A DNA stretch of 64,000 bases from Pedobacter heparinus DSM 2366. GTDB lineage: Bacteria; Bacteroidota; Bacteroidia; Sphingobacteriales; Sphingobacteriaceae. Made by a program: the position numbers and the translations under genes. The notes under the pieces were generated by a model that saw only the letters and a list, made by a program, of their open reading frames with translations, was not told where the DNA came from and ran no database searches. This document shows positions 27,134 to 34,604 of the stretch, piece after piece (within the stretch, counting starts at the first letter, position 1; the number at the start of each line of letters is the position of its first letter). The stretch lies in the NCBI RefSeq assembly GCF_000023825.1, contig NC_013061.1, positions 62,001 through 126,000 of the forward strand, written 5' to 3'.

Positions 27134-28588
27134 ATGAAAATTAGAAATAAAATTTTTGCCAGTTCTTTGTTGTTGCTTGTCGCAATTGCAGGGATGTCGT
27201 GCAAAAAGTATCTGGATATAAATAAAAACCCATTGTCTGCCGAAAAGGTAGAAGCTAAATTGCTGTTTGGCTATGCTGTAACGGCCTGGGATGTAAGTAA
27301 AAATAGTGGTGATAATTACATTGCACTTGGATTTCTTGGGCAAACATTATCCTCTGGTGGTGACTTCTCTGAAAACTGGGGTTCGTCCAATTTATACAAC
27401 ATCAGTACCAATATCATCGGTAATGGCTGGAAAGTATATTACAGTACAGCCGGTTTTAACTTGAAACAAGCTATTAAAGCTGCCGAGTCTGCTAAACCTG
27501 TAAATAACAATGGGGCTGCACAATGTAAAATTATACTGGCCCAGCTATTGTTTGAGGGAACGACTTTATTTGGTGATGTTCCCTATTCACAGGCTTTTGA
27601 TATAAATCAGTTTCCTTATCCTAAATATGATGCCCAGAAGGATGTCTTGGAATCTTTATTGAAACTGCTTGATGAAGCTAACGCGCAAATTGATGTGGCA
27701 AACACAACCAAGATAGCTGATTATGACATTTTTTATGGTGGTGTAATGGCAAACTGGAAAAAACTCGCCAATTCCATCAAATTTAAAATTTTGATGACAA
27801 TGGTCGATAAAGATCCTAGTAAAGCTGCAGCCATTGGTGCACTTGTTCAGGCGCCGGCAACTATGATTGCTTCACCTGCTGATAATTTTAGGGTTTTGTA
27901 TTCAGGAAATACAAACAATGAGAATCCTAAATTCAGGTTATTTGGCGGTCAGAATCCTTTTACTTATGCAAATAAGACTGTTACAGACTGGATGGTTCGA
28001 AAAAATGATCCAAGATTGCCAAAATATTTTGATAGGCCAGCAGGGGAAACTAACTATATTGGTGTTCCAGCCAATGTGGATGCGGATGAGCACACTTCTT
28101 TGATCAGTACTTATTTGTACAGGAAAACTGCACCTTCGCTTATATTCTCTTTTCAGGAAATGCTGTTTTTGCAGGCAGAAGTTTATGCCAGGGGAATTGG
28201 TGTTCCAAAAAATTTGACTACTGCGAATACTTTATATAAGAACGCACTTCAAGCTGCGTTTACTTTTTACGAAGCCGATCCAGCTAAGGTTTCTGCCTAT
28301 ATGACACCTGGAGGTGGCTTGGTTGATTTAACCACCGCTGCAGATCCGGTAAAAGAAATTCATATGGAACAATGGATTGATATGATGGACAGGCCATTGG
28401 AGGCATTTTTACAATGGAGAAGATCTGGACCGGACGGAAGTGAAGTGCCATTGCTGACCGTGCCTTTTGGCGCAACAGCTGGACCTCTTTTCAGAAGACT
28501 TCCTTTGTCTGATGATGAGATCCGCGCAAATCCTAACATCCCGAACCCACAACCAAAGTATACGGATAAAGTTTGGTTTGATCTATAA
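27134..28588 (+). CDS. SusD/RagB-like surface lipoprotein (SusD-like_2 type)
   Basis: Lipoprotein of 484 residues. Signal peptide with lipobox AGMSC (Cys at about 23) followed by KKYLDINKNPLSAEKVEAKL, the usual SusD start. TPR-like helices form the body (CKIILAQLLFEGTTLFGDVP, FSFQEMLFLQAEVYARG), and the C-terminal region DMMDRPLEAFLQWRRSGPDG is typical of the SusD-like_2 (SusD/RagB superfamily) group. SusD proteins form the lid of the SusC barrel and capture the substrate. A strong terminator hairpin follows. Confidence 0.94.
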   Translation: MKIRNKIFASSLLLLVAIAGMSCKKYLDINKNPLSAEKVEAKLLFGYAVTAWDVSKNSGDNYIALGFLGQTLSSGGDFSENWGSSNLYNISTNIIGNGWKVYYSTAGFNLKQAIKAAESAKPVNNNGAAQCKIILAQLLFEGTTLFGDVPYSQAFDINQFPYPKYDAQKDVLESLLKLLDEANAQIDVANTTKIADYDIFYGGVMANWKKLANSIKFKILMTMVDKDPSKAAAIGALVQAPATMIASPADNFRVLYSGNTNNENPKFRLFGGQNPFTYANKTVTDWMVRKNDPRLPKYFDRPAGETNYIGVPANVDADEHTSLISTYLYRKTAPSLIFSFQEMLFLQAEVYARGIGVPKNLTTANTLYKNALQAAFTFYEADPAKVSAYMTPGGGLVDLTTAADPVKEIHMEQWIDMMDRPLEAFLQWRRSGPDGSEVPLLTVPFGATAGPLFRRLPLSDDEIRANPNIPNPQPKYTDKVWFDL

Positions 28589-28619
28589 GGTTTTAATAAA
28601 GGTCTAATACTAAAAAACG

Positions 28620-28656
28620 AATGGGCTGTACTCAATAAAGAGGCAGCCCATTTTTT
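28620..28656 (+). terminator. Intrinsic terminator after the SusC/SusD operon
   Basis: AATGGGCTG (28620-28628) and CAGCCCATT (28644-28652) form a perfect 9-bp stem with a 15-nt loop, followed by a T run. A-rich sequence on the other side (28612-28617) may also let it work for the convergent LD-carboxypeptidase gene. Confidence 0.85.
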
Positions 28657-28675
28657 ATATGATTATGTTTAATTA

Positions 28676-29575
28676 CTATTTAAAAGACAGTGTTACTTCC
28701 TGGCCCTCTACTCCTAACTTAACCTGTTTCCCCAATACCATTGCCCGGTTGTCGTCAATATGTCCGGTAGGAAAATTAAAACAAACCGGATAGTTGTATT
28801 CTTTTACAATATCCCATATGACCTGCTCGGGACTGGCACCAAAGGGAATCGATTCCGGCGTAATTTCATTAAAAGCACCAACAATAAGGCCTTTTAATTT
28901 GGCCAGTTTGCCACTGCGCTTCAACATACGCATCATTCTATCTATGGAATATTCATGTTCACCAACATCTTCCAGAAACAGGATTTTATCGTTATAGTCC
29001 ATTTCCGATTCCGAACCTTGTACGGCAACCAGCAAAGTTAAATTGCCGCCAATTAAAAGGCCCTCGGCATGGCCACTGCGGTTTTCGAATGTGCTGGTAT
29101 GATGATAACTGACTGCGCCCCCAAATAAAGCGGCTTTTAAAGATTCGAGCGATGCCAGGCTTGCTTCATCAAATGTATAGGGCATTTGGCCATGAATGCT
29201 TTGTGTTTTTACTTCCGCAAACAGATGGGAGAGCAAAACGGTGATGTCGCTAAAGCCAACAATCCATTTGGGATAGCGTTTAAATGTGCTGAAGTCAAGG
29301 TCATCAATGATCCTGATGGTGCCATAGCCCCCTCTTCCGGCAATAACGGCCTTAATTTCCGGATCGTCTAAAAAGCCTTGCAGGTCAGCAGCCCTTAAAG
29401 CATCGTCGCCAGCAAACTGGTGGTGCACTGCACTTACTGTTTTTCCCCTGATCACGGTTAATCCCCATTGTTCAAGAAGGGCAATCGCACTTTCTATACT
29501 CCTGGGTAATTGCTTGGCCGGACAAACAATTGCAATTTTGTCACCTTTTTTTAAATACGGGGGCTGCTTAATCAT
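28676..29575 (-). CDS. LD-carboxypeptidase (S66 family)
   Basis: Serine peptidase of 299 residues from the ATG at 29575. Family motifs: [20 protein letters not shown] at the N-terminus; [32 protein letters not shown] with the nucleophile Ser in [24 protein letters not shown] with the catalytic Glu; and [16 protein letters not shown] with the catalytic His. These enzymes trim the terminal D-Ala from murein tetrapeptides during wall recycling (LdcA) or act on microcin-like compounds (MccF). It is divergent from metG. Confidence 0.93.
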   Translation of the reverse strand: MIKQPPYLKKGDKIAIVCPAKQLPRSIESAIALLEQWGLTVIRGKTVSAVHHQFAGDDALRAADLQGFLDDPEIKAVIAGRGGYGTIRIIDDLDFSTFKRYPKWIVGFSDITVLLSHLFAEVKTQSIHGQMPYTFDEASLASLESLKAALFGGAVSYHHTSTFENRSGHAEGLLIGGNLTLLVAVQGSESEMDYNDKILFLEDVGEHEYSIDRMMRMLKRSGKLAKLKGLIVGAFNEITPESIPFGASPEQVIWDIVKEYNYPVCFNFPTGHIDDNRAMVLGKQVKLGVEGQEVTLSFK

Positions 29576-29588
29576 TACGTAAAACACT

Positions 29589-29596
29589 TATCTTTG
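29589..29596 (+). promoter_or_regulatory. Candidate -7 element for metG
   Basis: TATCTTTG matches TAnnTTTG and lies 20 bp before the metG TTG start, leaving a leader of about a dozen nucleotides. No clear -33 box is visible. Confidence 0.5.
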
Positions 29597-29616
29597 CCAA
29601 AATAATAAAAATAGTT

Positions 29617-31725
29617 TTGGATAACAGTAAAATAAAAAGATATACGGTAACCGCCGCGCTTCCTTATACCAATGGACCGGTACATATCGGGCATTTGGCA
29701 GGTGTTTATTTACCTGCAGATACCTATGTGAGGTACCTGCGCTCTAATAAAAGGGATGTAAAGTTTATTTGCGGCTCTGACGAAAATGGGGTACCCATTA
29801 CCCTCAAGGCCAAAAAAGAAGGGGTAACCCCCCAGGTTATTGTAGATAAATACCATAAGATCATTGGTGATTCTTTTAAAGAATTTGGTGTTTCTTTTGA
29901 TATTTATCACCGCACATCATCACTGATGCACCACCAGACTGCATCCGACTTTTTTGAGACCCTTTATAACAAAGGGGTTTTTACTGAAGAGGTTACCGAA
30001 CAGTATTATGATGAAAAGGCACAGACGTTTCTGGCCGATCGCTACATTACCGGTACCTGCCCGAAATGTGGCAATGAAAATGCTTATGGCGATCAGTGCG
30101 AAAACTGCGGCAGTACGTTAAATGCAACTGATCTGATCAATCCGAAGTCGACATTATCAGGTGAGCCACCTGTAAGAAAGGAAACCAGGAACTGGTTTTT
30201 GCCATTGGATAAATATGAAGAGCAGTTAAGAAAATATATTGACGGACATAAAGAATGGAAGCCAAATGTATTTGGGCAATGCCAATCCTGGTTAAACGCA
30301 GGTTTACAGCCCAGGGCGATGACCCGTGATCTGGACTGGGGCGTAAAGGTGCCATTAAAGGATGCGGAAGGGAAAGTACTTTATGTTTGGTTTGACGCCC
30401 CTATTGGCTACATTTCAGCAACAAAGGAACTCTTTGAATATGCCCGTCTGGATGTGTGGAACCCAAAGGCCGAAGAATATTATATCAACCAGAGTGAGGT
30501 AGAAAAAGGCAGCTGGGAAGATTACTGGAAAGATGAAGAAGCCAAACTGGTGCACTTTATAGGAAAAGACAATATCGTTTTTCATTGCATCATATTTCCG
30601 GCAATGTTAATGGCGCATGGCGATTACATTTTAGCAGATAATGTACCGGCCAATGAATTTTTAAACCTGGAAGGGCAGAAAATATCTACTTCTAAAAACT
30701 GGGCCGTATGGTTAAATGAATATCTGGAAGAGTTTAAGGATAAACAGGATGTATTGCGCTACGTATTAACGGCCACGGCTCCTGAAACAAAAGATAACGA
30801 TTTTACCTGGAAAGATTTTCAGGCCAGGAACAACAATGAACTGGTTGCCATATTGGGCAATTTTGTAAACCGGGTGGTGGTACTGACGCACAAGTACTTT
30901 AAGGGTAAGGTGCCAATGTGTATGCACATTACACCGGAAGACCAGCAGGTAATGGATGAGCTGGCTGCAGCCCCGGCAAAAATCAGCGCATCGATAGAGA
31001 ATTACCGTTTCAGGGAAGCGTTGGGTGAGGTAATGAATGTTGCACGCTTGGGCAATAAATACCTGGCAGACACAGAGCCTTGGAAAGTGATTAAAACGGA
31101 TGAGGACAGGGTGCGTACGATTTTGAACATCAGTTTACAGATCGCTGCCAATTTAGAAATACTGATTGAGCCGTTCCTGCCGTTTACAGCGGATAAGCTG
31201 ATGAAAATGCTGAACTATGGTGGGCATACCTGGGAATCGGCAGGTAACGTAAATTTACTGCATAGGGGCCATCAGCTGAATGAGCCGGTATTGCTGTTTG
31301 AAAAAATTGAAGATGAGGCCGTACAGGCCCAGATAGATAAACTGAACAGGAGCAAAGCGGACAATACTGCTGCTGCTGCGGTTACAGCACCGGCAAAAGA
31401 AAACATTCAGTTTGAACAGTTTACAGCCGTTGATATCAGAGTTGCCACGATAATTGCGGCAGAGAAGGTAGAAAAAACCAAAAAGTTGCTAAAACTAACA
31501 CTGGATACTGGAATAGACCAGCGTACAGTGGTTTCTGGTATAGCCGAATTTTATAAGCCAGAAGATGTGATTGGGCAACAGGTTAGCCTTGTGGTCAATC
31601 TGGCACCGAGAGAGATCAAGGGGATTGTTTCACAGGGAATGATCCTGATGTCGGAAGATGCAGAGGGGAAGCTGGCGTTTGTGGCGCCGGTAGTTAAGCA
31701 TAATAACGGTAGTGTGATCAGGTAA
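29617..31725 (+). CDS. metG: Methionyl-tRNA synthetase
   Basis: Class I aminoacyl-tRNA synthetase of 702 residues. The HIGH motif is in [10 protein letters not shown] at about 16-25, the zinc knuckle is [19 protein letters not shown], and the KMSKS equivalent is KISTSKN. An anticodon-binding helical domain follows. A short Ala-rich linker ([18 protein letters not shown]) joins a C-terminal EMAP-II/tRNA-binding domain ([20 protein letters not shown]). I see no in-frame ATG near the beginning, and the conserved N-terminus ([16 protein letters not shown]) begins right after a TTG at 29617, so TTG is the likely start. An 8-bp inverted repeat (31712-31719 and 31729-31736) spans the stop codon. Confidence 0.96.
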   Translation: MDNSKIKRYTVTAALPYTNGPVHIGHLAGVYLPADTYVRYLRSNKRDVKFICGSDENGVPITLKAKKEGVTPQVIVDKYHKIIGDSFKEFGVSFDIYHRTSSLMHHQTASDFFETLYNKGVFTEEVTEQYYDEKAQTFLADRYITGTCPKCGNENAYGDQCENCGSTLNATDLINPKSTLSGEPPVRKETRNWFLPLDKYEEQLRKYIDGHKEWKPNVFGQCQSWLNAGLQPRAMTRDLDWGVKVPLKDAEGKVLYVWFDAPIGYISATKELFEYARLDVWNPKAEEYYINQSEVEKGSWEDYWKDEEAKLVHFIGKDNIVFHCIIFPAMLMAHGDYILADNVPANEFLNLEGQKISTSKNWAVWLNEYLEEFKDKQDVLRYVLTATAPETKDNDFTWKDFQARNNNELVAILGNFVNRVVVLTHKYFKGKVPMCMHITPEDQQVMDELAAAPAKISASIENYRFREALGEVMNVARLGNKYLADTEPWKVIKTDEDRVRTILNISLQIAANLEILIEPFLPFTADKLMKMLNYGGHTWESAGNVNLLHRGHQLNEPVLLFEKIEDEAVQAQIDKLNRSKADNTAAAAVTAPAKENIQFEQFTAVDIRVATIIAAEKVEKTKKLLKLTLDTGIDQRTVVSGIAEFYKPEDVIGQQVSLVVNLAPREIKGIVSQGMILMSEDAEGKLAFVAPVVKHNNGSVIR

Positions 31726-31776
31726 ACGGATCACACAAAAGTTAAGATAAAACTAAACCAATATAAACCTGATGCT

Positions 31777-33621
31777 ATGACAAGACTAAACCTTAGTTTG
31801 CTGCTACTGCTTATGGTTCATTTTGCGCATGCGCAATGGAAACCTGTTCCTGGAAAAATTTCAACAGACTGGGCAGCTAAAGTAAACCCATCCAACCCTT
31901 TACCTGAATATCCGAGACCACAACTGGTCCGTAAAAGCTGGATAAACCTTAACGGGTTATGGCAATATGCCATTTTACCTAAAGGCAGTGATAAAATACC
32001 GGTAAGCTATGCAGGGCAGATCCTGGTTCCTTATGCGGTAGAATCTTCACTGAGTGGTGTGGGTAAAATGGTTGGTGAAAACAATGTATTGTGGTATAAC
32101 CGCAGCATAGACCTGCCAGCAAAAATGATGGGAGGGAAATTATTGCTTCATTTTGGAGCTGTAGATTGGTCTTGTAGGGTGTATGTAAACGGAAAGCTTG
32201 CAGGCGAGCATGCCGGGGGCTATGATGCCTTTTCCTTCGACCTTACTTCGCTGGTCAGAAAGGGTGTTAAACAGAATATTTCCGTACAGGTCTGGGATCC
32301 TACAGATGATGGACCACAGCCACGGGGCAAACAGGTTAAACAACCCAAAGGTATTTGGTATACACCTGTTACAGGGATATGGCAAACCGTATGGCTGGAA
32401 AATGTACCTCAAACTTATATTGTAGCTACCAAACAAACGCCTGATATTGATAAAAAACAATTGGCTGTTCGGGTAGAAGTTGCTGATTTACAATCGGGCG
32501 ATCAGCTGGAAGTTACTGCCTGGGAGGGTGCCAAGCGGGTTGCTTTACAGGCCGGTGATCCGCAAAGAGAATTGATACTGAACATTCCTGATCCCAGGTT
32601 ATGGTCACCGGAATCGCCATTTCTATATGATCTGAAAGTAGCGGTTAAGAGAAAAGGGAAAACGATTGATGAGGTTGCGTCCTATTTTGGAATGCGTAAA
32701 TCTGCTATGGCTAAGGATGCCGCCGGCATACAAAGGATGACGCTGAACAATCAGTTTGTATTTCAATACGGGCCTTTAGATCAGGGCTGGTGGCCGGATG
32801 GTTTATACACGGCCCCAACAGATGAAGCATTAAAATTTGATATCGAAAAAACGAAGGCTTTGGGATTTAATATGATCCGGAAGCATGTTAAAGTAGAGCC
32901 GGCCAGATGGTATTACCATTGCGATAAAATGGGCATGCTGGTATGGCAGGATATGCCAAGCGGCGATACCGGAGGAAATGTATGGGATGCGAAACCTGGT
33001 TTTATCACCGGCGGCAAGCTGGATAAGGACCGTAGCCCGGAATCGGAAAATATTTTCAGAAAGGAGTGGAAAGCCATTATGGATCAGTGCTATAATTATC
33101 CGAGCATTGTTTCCTGGGTTCCTTTTAACGAAGCATGGGGCCAATTTAAAACCAAAGAAATTGTAGACTGGACGATGAAATATGATCCATCGCGCCTGGT
33201 AAATGCAGCGAGTGGCGGAAATTATTTTATGGGCGCAGGACAGGTGCTCGACCTCCACATTTATCCGGCACCTGCGATGCCTGATCCTGCAATTTTTGGT
33301 GCCCGGCAAGCTTTGGTGTTGGGTGAATTTGGTGGATTGGGGCTGCCGATTGAGGGGCATACCTGGCTGGACAAGGGCAATTGGGGATACCAGAGTTATA
33401 AAAACAAGGAGGATCTGTTTGCACAGTATACCAAGTTTATCAGCGCTATTCCTAAATTGATCCGTTCGGGCTTATCTGCTGCGGTTTATACCCAGACAAC
33501 GGATGTGGAAATAGAAACCAATGGCCTGTTTACGTATGATAGAAAAGTGTTAAAAATGCCTTTGGATGGAATGTATCAGCTGCATCGCCAGTTATACGAT
33601 CCATCGCTTGTTAAATGGTAA
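31777..33621 (+). CDS. Glycoside hydrolase family 2 protein (beta-galactosidase-like)
   Basis: Secreted glycosidase of 614 residues with signal peptide MTRLNLSLLLLLMVHFAHAQ. It has the GH2 order: sugar-binding jelly-roll (WINLNGLWQYAILP, LLLHFGAVDWSCRVYVNGKL, AGEHAGGYDAFSFDLTSLV), immunoglobulin-like domain, then the TIM barrel. In the barrel, IVSWVPFNEAWGQF carries the acid/base Glu and LVLGEFGGLGLPIEG carries the probable nucleophile Glu. Sequence alone does not separate beta-galactosidase, glucuronidase or mannosidase activity. It lies 51 bp downstream of metG, and I see no associated transporter in the immediate vicinity. Confidence 0.9.
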   Translation: MTRLNLSLLLLLMVHFAHAQWKPVPGKISTDWAAKVNPSNPLPEYPRPQLVRKSWINLNGLWQYAILPKGSDKIPVSYAGQILVPYAVESSLSGVGKMVGENNVLWYNRSIDLPAKMMGGKLLLHFGAVDWSCRVYVNGKLAGEHAGGYDAFSFDLTSLVRKGVKQNISVQVWDPTDDGPQPRGKQVKQPKGIWYTPVTGIWQTVWLENVPQTYIVATKQTPDIDKKQLAVRVEVADLQSGDQLEVTAWEGAKRVALQAGDPQRELILNIPDPRLWSPESPFLYDLKVAVKRKGKTIDEVASYFGMRKSAMAKDAAGIQRMTLNNQFVFQYGPLDQGWWPDGLYTAPTDEALKFDIEKTKALGFNMIRKHVKVEPARWYYHCDKMGMLVWQDMPSGDTGGNVWDAKPGFITGGKLDKDRSPESENIFRKEWKAIMDQCYNYPSIVSWVPFNEAWGQFKTKEIVDWTMKYDPSRLVNAASGGNYFMGAGQVLDLHIYPAPAMPDPAIFGARQALVLGEFGGLGLPIEGHTWLDKGNWGYQSYKNKEDLFAQYTKFISAIPKLIRSGLSAAVYTQTTDVEIETNGLFTYDRKVLKMPLDGMYQLHRQLYDPSLVKW

Positions 33622-33692
33622 TCACTTAAAGATTAAACAGCGGATTAAGAGGTTTTTTTCTTTCCTGCTATTTAAACAAAGGGTTTTATTGT

Positions 33693-33700
33693 TATATTTG
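33693..33700 (+). promoter_or_regulatory. Candidate -7 element for tRNA-Arg
   Basis: TATATTTG matches TAnnTTTG and lies 27 bp before the mature 5' end of the tRNA, as expected for a short 5' leader. Confidence 0.5.
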
Positions 33701-33727
33701 CGACCGTTACTTTTTAAGGTAACAATT

Positions 33728-33799
33728 GGTTTCGTAGTTCAACGGATAGAATAGAAGTTTCCTAAACTTTAGATATGGGTTCGATTCCCGTCGAGACCA
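33728..33799 (+). tRNA. tRNA-Arg(CCT)
   Basis: Complete cloverleaf of 72 nt: acceptor GGTTTCG pairs with CGAGACC (one G-U), D stem GTTC/GAAT, anticodon stem GAAGT/ACTTT with loop TTCCTAA giving anticodon CCT, T stem ATGGG/CCCGT with loop TTCGATT, and discriminator A at 33799. It reads AGG codons. It is convergent with the structured-RNA array at 33897-34558. Confidence 0.95.
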
Positions 33800-33806
33800 C
33801 TTCACA

Positions 33807-33838
33807 AGAAAGGTGCGAATTTATCGCACCTTTCTGTT
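33807..33838 (+). terminator. Terminator hairpin after tRNA-Arg
   Basis: AGAAAGGTGCGA (33807-33818) and TCGCACCTTTCT (33824-33835) form a perfect 12-bp stem with a 5-nt loop, 8 bp after the tRNA. The T content is partly in the 3' arm; the A-rich 5' arm may let it act for the opposite strand as well. Confidence 0.8.
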
Positions 33839-33896
33839 AATCTGATATATTAGCCCTGCTGCCTCATTCAATTCTCCGCGACATCTTTCAATATTT

Positions 33897-34035
33897 AAAA
33901 AAAGGGCAAAAAGCAACTTGTGAATGTAAAATCTGAACTACTTGTAAATGATTACAGGTTGGATTTTAACCAAACGACCTTCCCGATTTTGTCGGGGTGT
34001 TCTAACCGAAGTATCACCAGTTTACGGCACCTTTT
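33897..34035 (-). ncRNA. Y RNA-like structured RNA, unit 5 (last of the array)
   Basis: Fifth and last member, about 136 nt. Terminal stem AAAAGG-(U)-GC (34035-34027) pairs with GCCCUUUU (33907-33900), again with one bulged U. It is followed by the array motif GCCGUAAA and by GAUACUUCGG. A short inner stem GUGA/UCAC is possible. The body has hairpins CCCGA-CAAAA-UCGGG and UGUAA-UCAU-UUACA, but no D-arm or clear T-arm. The 3' strand contains GUUGCUUUUUGCCC and continues into seven U residues (33903-33897), so the terminal stem plus U-tract could terminate transcription of the whole array. From 33839 to 33896 I see nothing further. Confidence 0.65.
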
Positions 34036-34057
34036 AGGTTTAATAAGCAATGGGTTA

Positions 34058-34132
34058 AAAGAAGAGCAACGATTAATCAGTGTTTGGTTTAGCGTGACGG
34101 GCGAAGTAACACTCATCTACGGCATCTTCTTT
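34058..34132 (-). ncRNA. Y RNA-like structured RNA, unit 4 (minimal, no tRNA body)
   Basis: Smallest member, about 75 nt. Terminal stem AAAGAAGA-(U)-GC (34132-34122) pairs with GCUCUUCUUU (34067-34058): 10 bp with one bulged U. Then GCCGUAGA, and an inner stem AGUGUU/AACACU (34113-34108 with 34084-34079) closing a loop that begins ACUUCG. The 22-nt element 34102-34123 is identical to that of unit 2 (34394-34415), so the two are recent relatives. It has no tRNA-like body and could be a pure Ro60-binding RNA. It begins only 4 nt after the end of unit 3. Confidence 0.68.
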
Positions 34133-34136
34133 ATTT

Positions 34137-34258
34137 ATTAAGGGCGATAAAGTCCAATATGCGATTTTACTGCTCTACCAGCTGAGCTACATCAGCTTTT
34201 GCCAACGACCGGGTTCGAACCGGTGACACGAAGTAGCGCATATTTACGGCACCTTAAT
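34137..34258 (-). ncRNA. Y RNA-like structured RNA, unit 3 (permuted tRNA body)
   Basis: About 122 nt. Terminal stem AUUAAGG-(U)-GC (34258-34249) with GCCCUUAAU (34145-34137); motif GCCGUAAA; inner stem AAUAUGCG/CGCAUAUU, a perfect 8 bp. Inside is a circularly permuted tRNA: T-arm ACCGG-UUCGAAC-CCGGU (34224-34208), acceptor 3' half CGUUGGC, an AAAA loop where the 5' and 3' ends of a tRNA would be, acceptor 5' half GCUGAUG (four Watson-Crick and three wobble pairs), then UA and the D-arm GCUC-AGCUGGUA-GAGC (34187-34172). There is no anticodon arm and no CCA. This matches the plan of YrlA-type bacterial Y RNAs, which mimic tRNA. Confidence 0.82.
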
Positions 34259-34273
34259 GCTTTTATTTCTTTT

Positions 34274-34425
34274 AAAAGAAAGGCAAAAAGCAACAAGTGA
34301 AATACACCTTGCGGTTTTCATGCTCTAACCAAACTGAGCTACACTGGCTAGGCCAATGGCCGGAATCGAACCGGCGACCTGGTCGTTAAGAGTCGAAGTA
34401 ACACTCATCTACGGCACTTTCTTTT
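34274..34425 (-). ncRNA. Y RNA-like structured RNA, unit 2 (permuted tRNA body)
   Basis: About 152 nt. Terminal stem AAAAGAAAG-(U)-GC (34425-34414) with GCCUUUCUUUU (34284-34274), 11 bp with one bulged U; a second register using the upstream GUUGCUUUUU is also possible. Motif GCCGUAGA, then inner stem AGUG/CACU. The permuted tRNA body is canonical in every dimension: T-arm GCCGG-UUCGAUU-CCGGC (34375-34359), acceptor 3' half CAUUGGC, loop CUA, acceptor 5' half GCCAGUG, UA, D-arm GCUC-AGUUUGGUUA-GAGC (34339-34322). The sequence just before the T-arm (CUCUUAACGACCAGGUC) looks like the 3' side of a tRNA-Lys(CUU) anticodon arm plus variable loop. After the D-arm, ACC-GCAA-GGU is a small GNRA hairpin. 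Confidence 0.82.
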
Positions 34426-34431
34426 ATATTT

Positions 34432-34558
34432 TATAAGGAGCAACAAGCGATTCGGGATGGGGGACCGCTTTTGGGACTCGAACCCACAGCATTACATGTG
34501 TAACACTGCCCACCCCCTCCAATGGTACGAAGTAACCCGTTTCTACGGCATCCTTATA
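34432..34558 (-). ncRNA. Y RNA-like structured RNA, unit 1 (T-arm in natural order)
   Basis: First member after the Ro60 gene, about 127 nt. Terminal stem UAUAAGGA-(U)-GC (34558-34548) with GCUCCUUAUA (34441-34432): 10 bp with one bulged U. Motif GCCGUAGA, inner stem CGGG/CCCG. The body differs from units 2 and 3: a stem GGAGGGGG / CCCCC-A-UCC (34520-34513 with the opposite strand near 34456-34464) encloses a 9-bp hairpin CAGUGUUAC-ACAU-GUAAUGCUG and a T-arm-like hairpin UGGG-UUCGAGU-CCCA (34486-34472). This resembles a tRNA with no D-arm, joined through its acceptor side and not permuted. Confidence 0.72.
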
Positions 34559-34572
34559 TTAATTTCTTTTAA

Positions 34573-34601
34573 AAGTATGGGGTGTTAGCCTCCCCATACT
34601 T
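34573..34601 (-). terminator. Hairpin between the Ro60 gene and the RNA array
   Basis: AAGTATGGGG and CCCCATACTT (34573-34582 and 34592-34601) form a 10-bp stem with a 9-nt loop, 3 nt after the Ro60 stop. On the minus strand it is followed by only a short U stretch, so it may be a leaky terminator, an RNA-processing site, or an mRNA 3' stabiliser that separates the message from the RNA array. Confidence 0.6.
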
Positions 34602-34604
34602 AAT

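Noticed and set aside
31712..31736. Terminator at the end of metG
   Set aside because: The 8-bp inverted repeat spans the stop codon but is followed by A residues on the plus strand, so it is not an intrinsic terminator for metG.
34137..34558. Decayed or pseudogene tRNA cluster
   Set aside because: tRNA-like pieces are in permuted order with intact acceptor pairing across a closed loop, lack anticodon arms and CCA, and sit inside covarying terminal stems. Decay would not keep these features.
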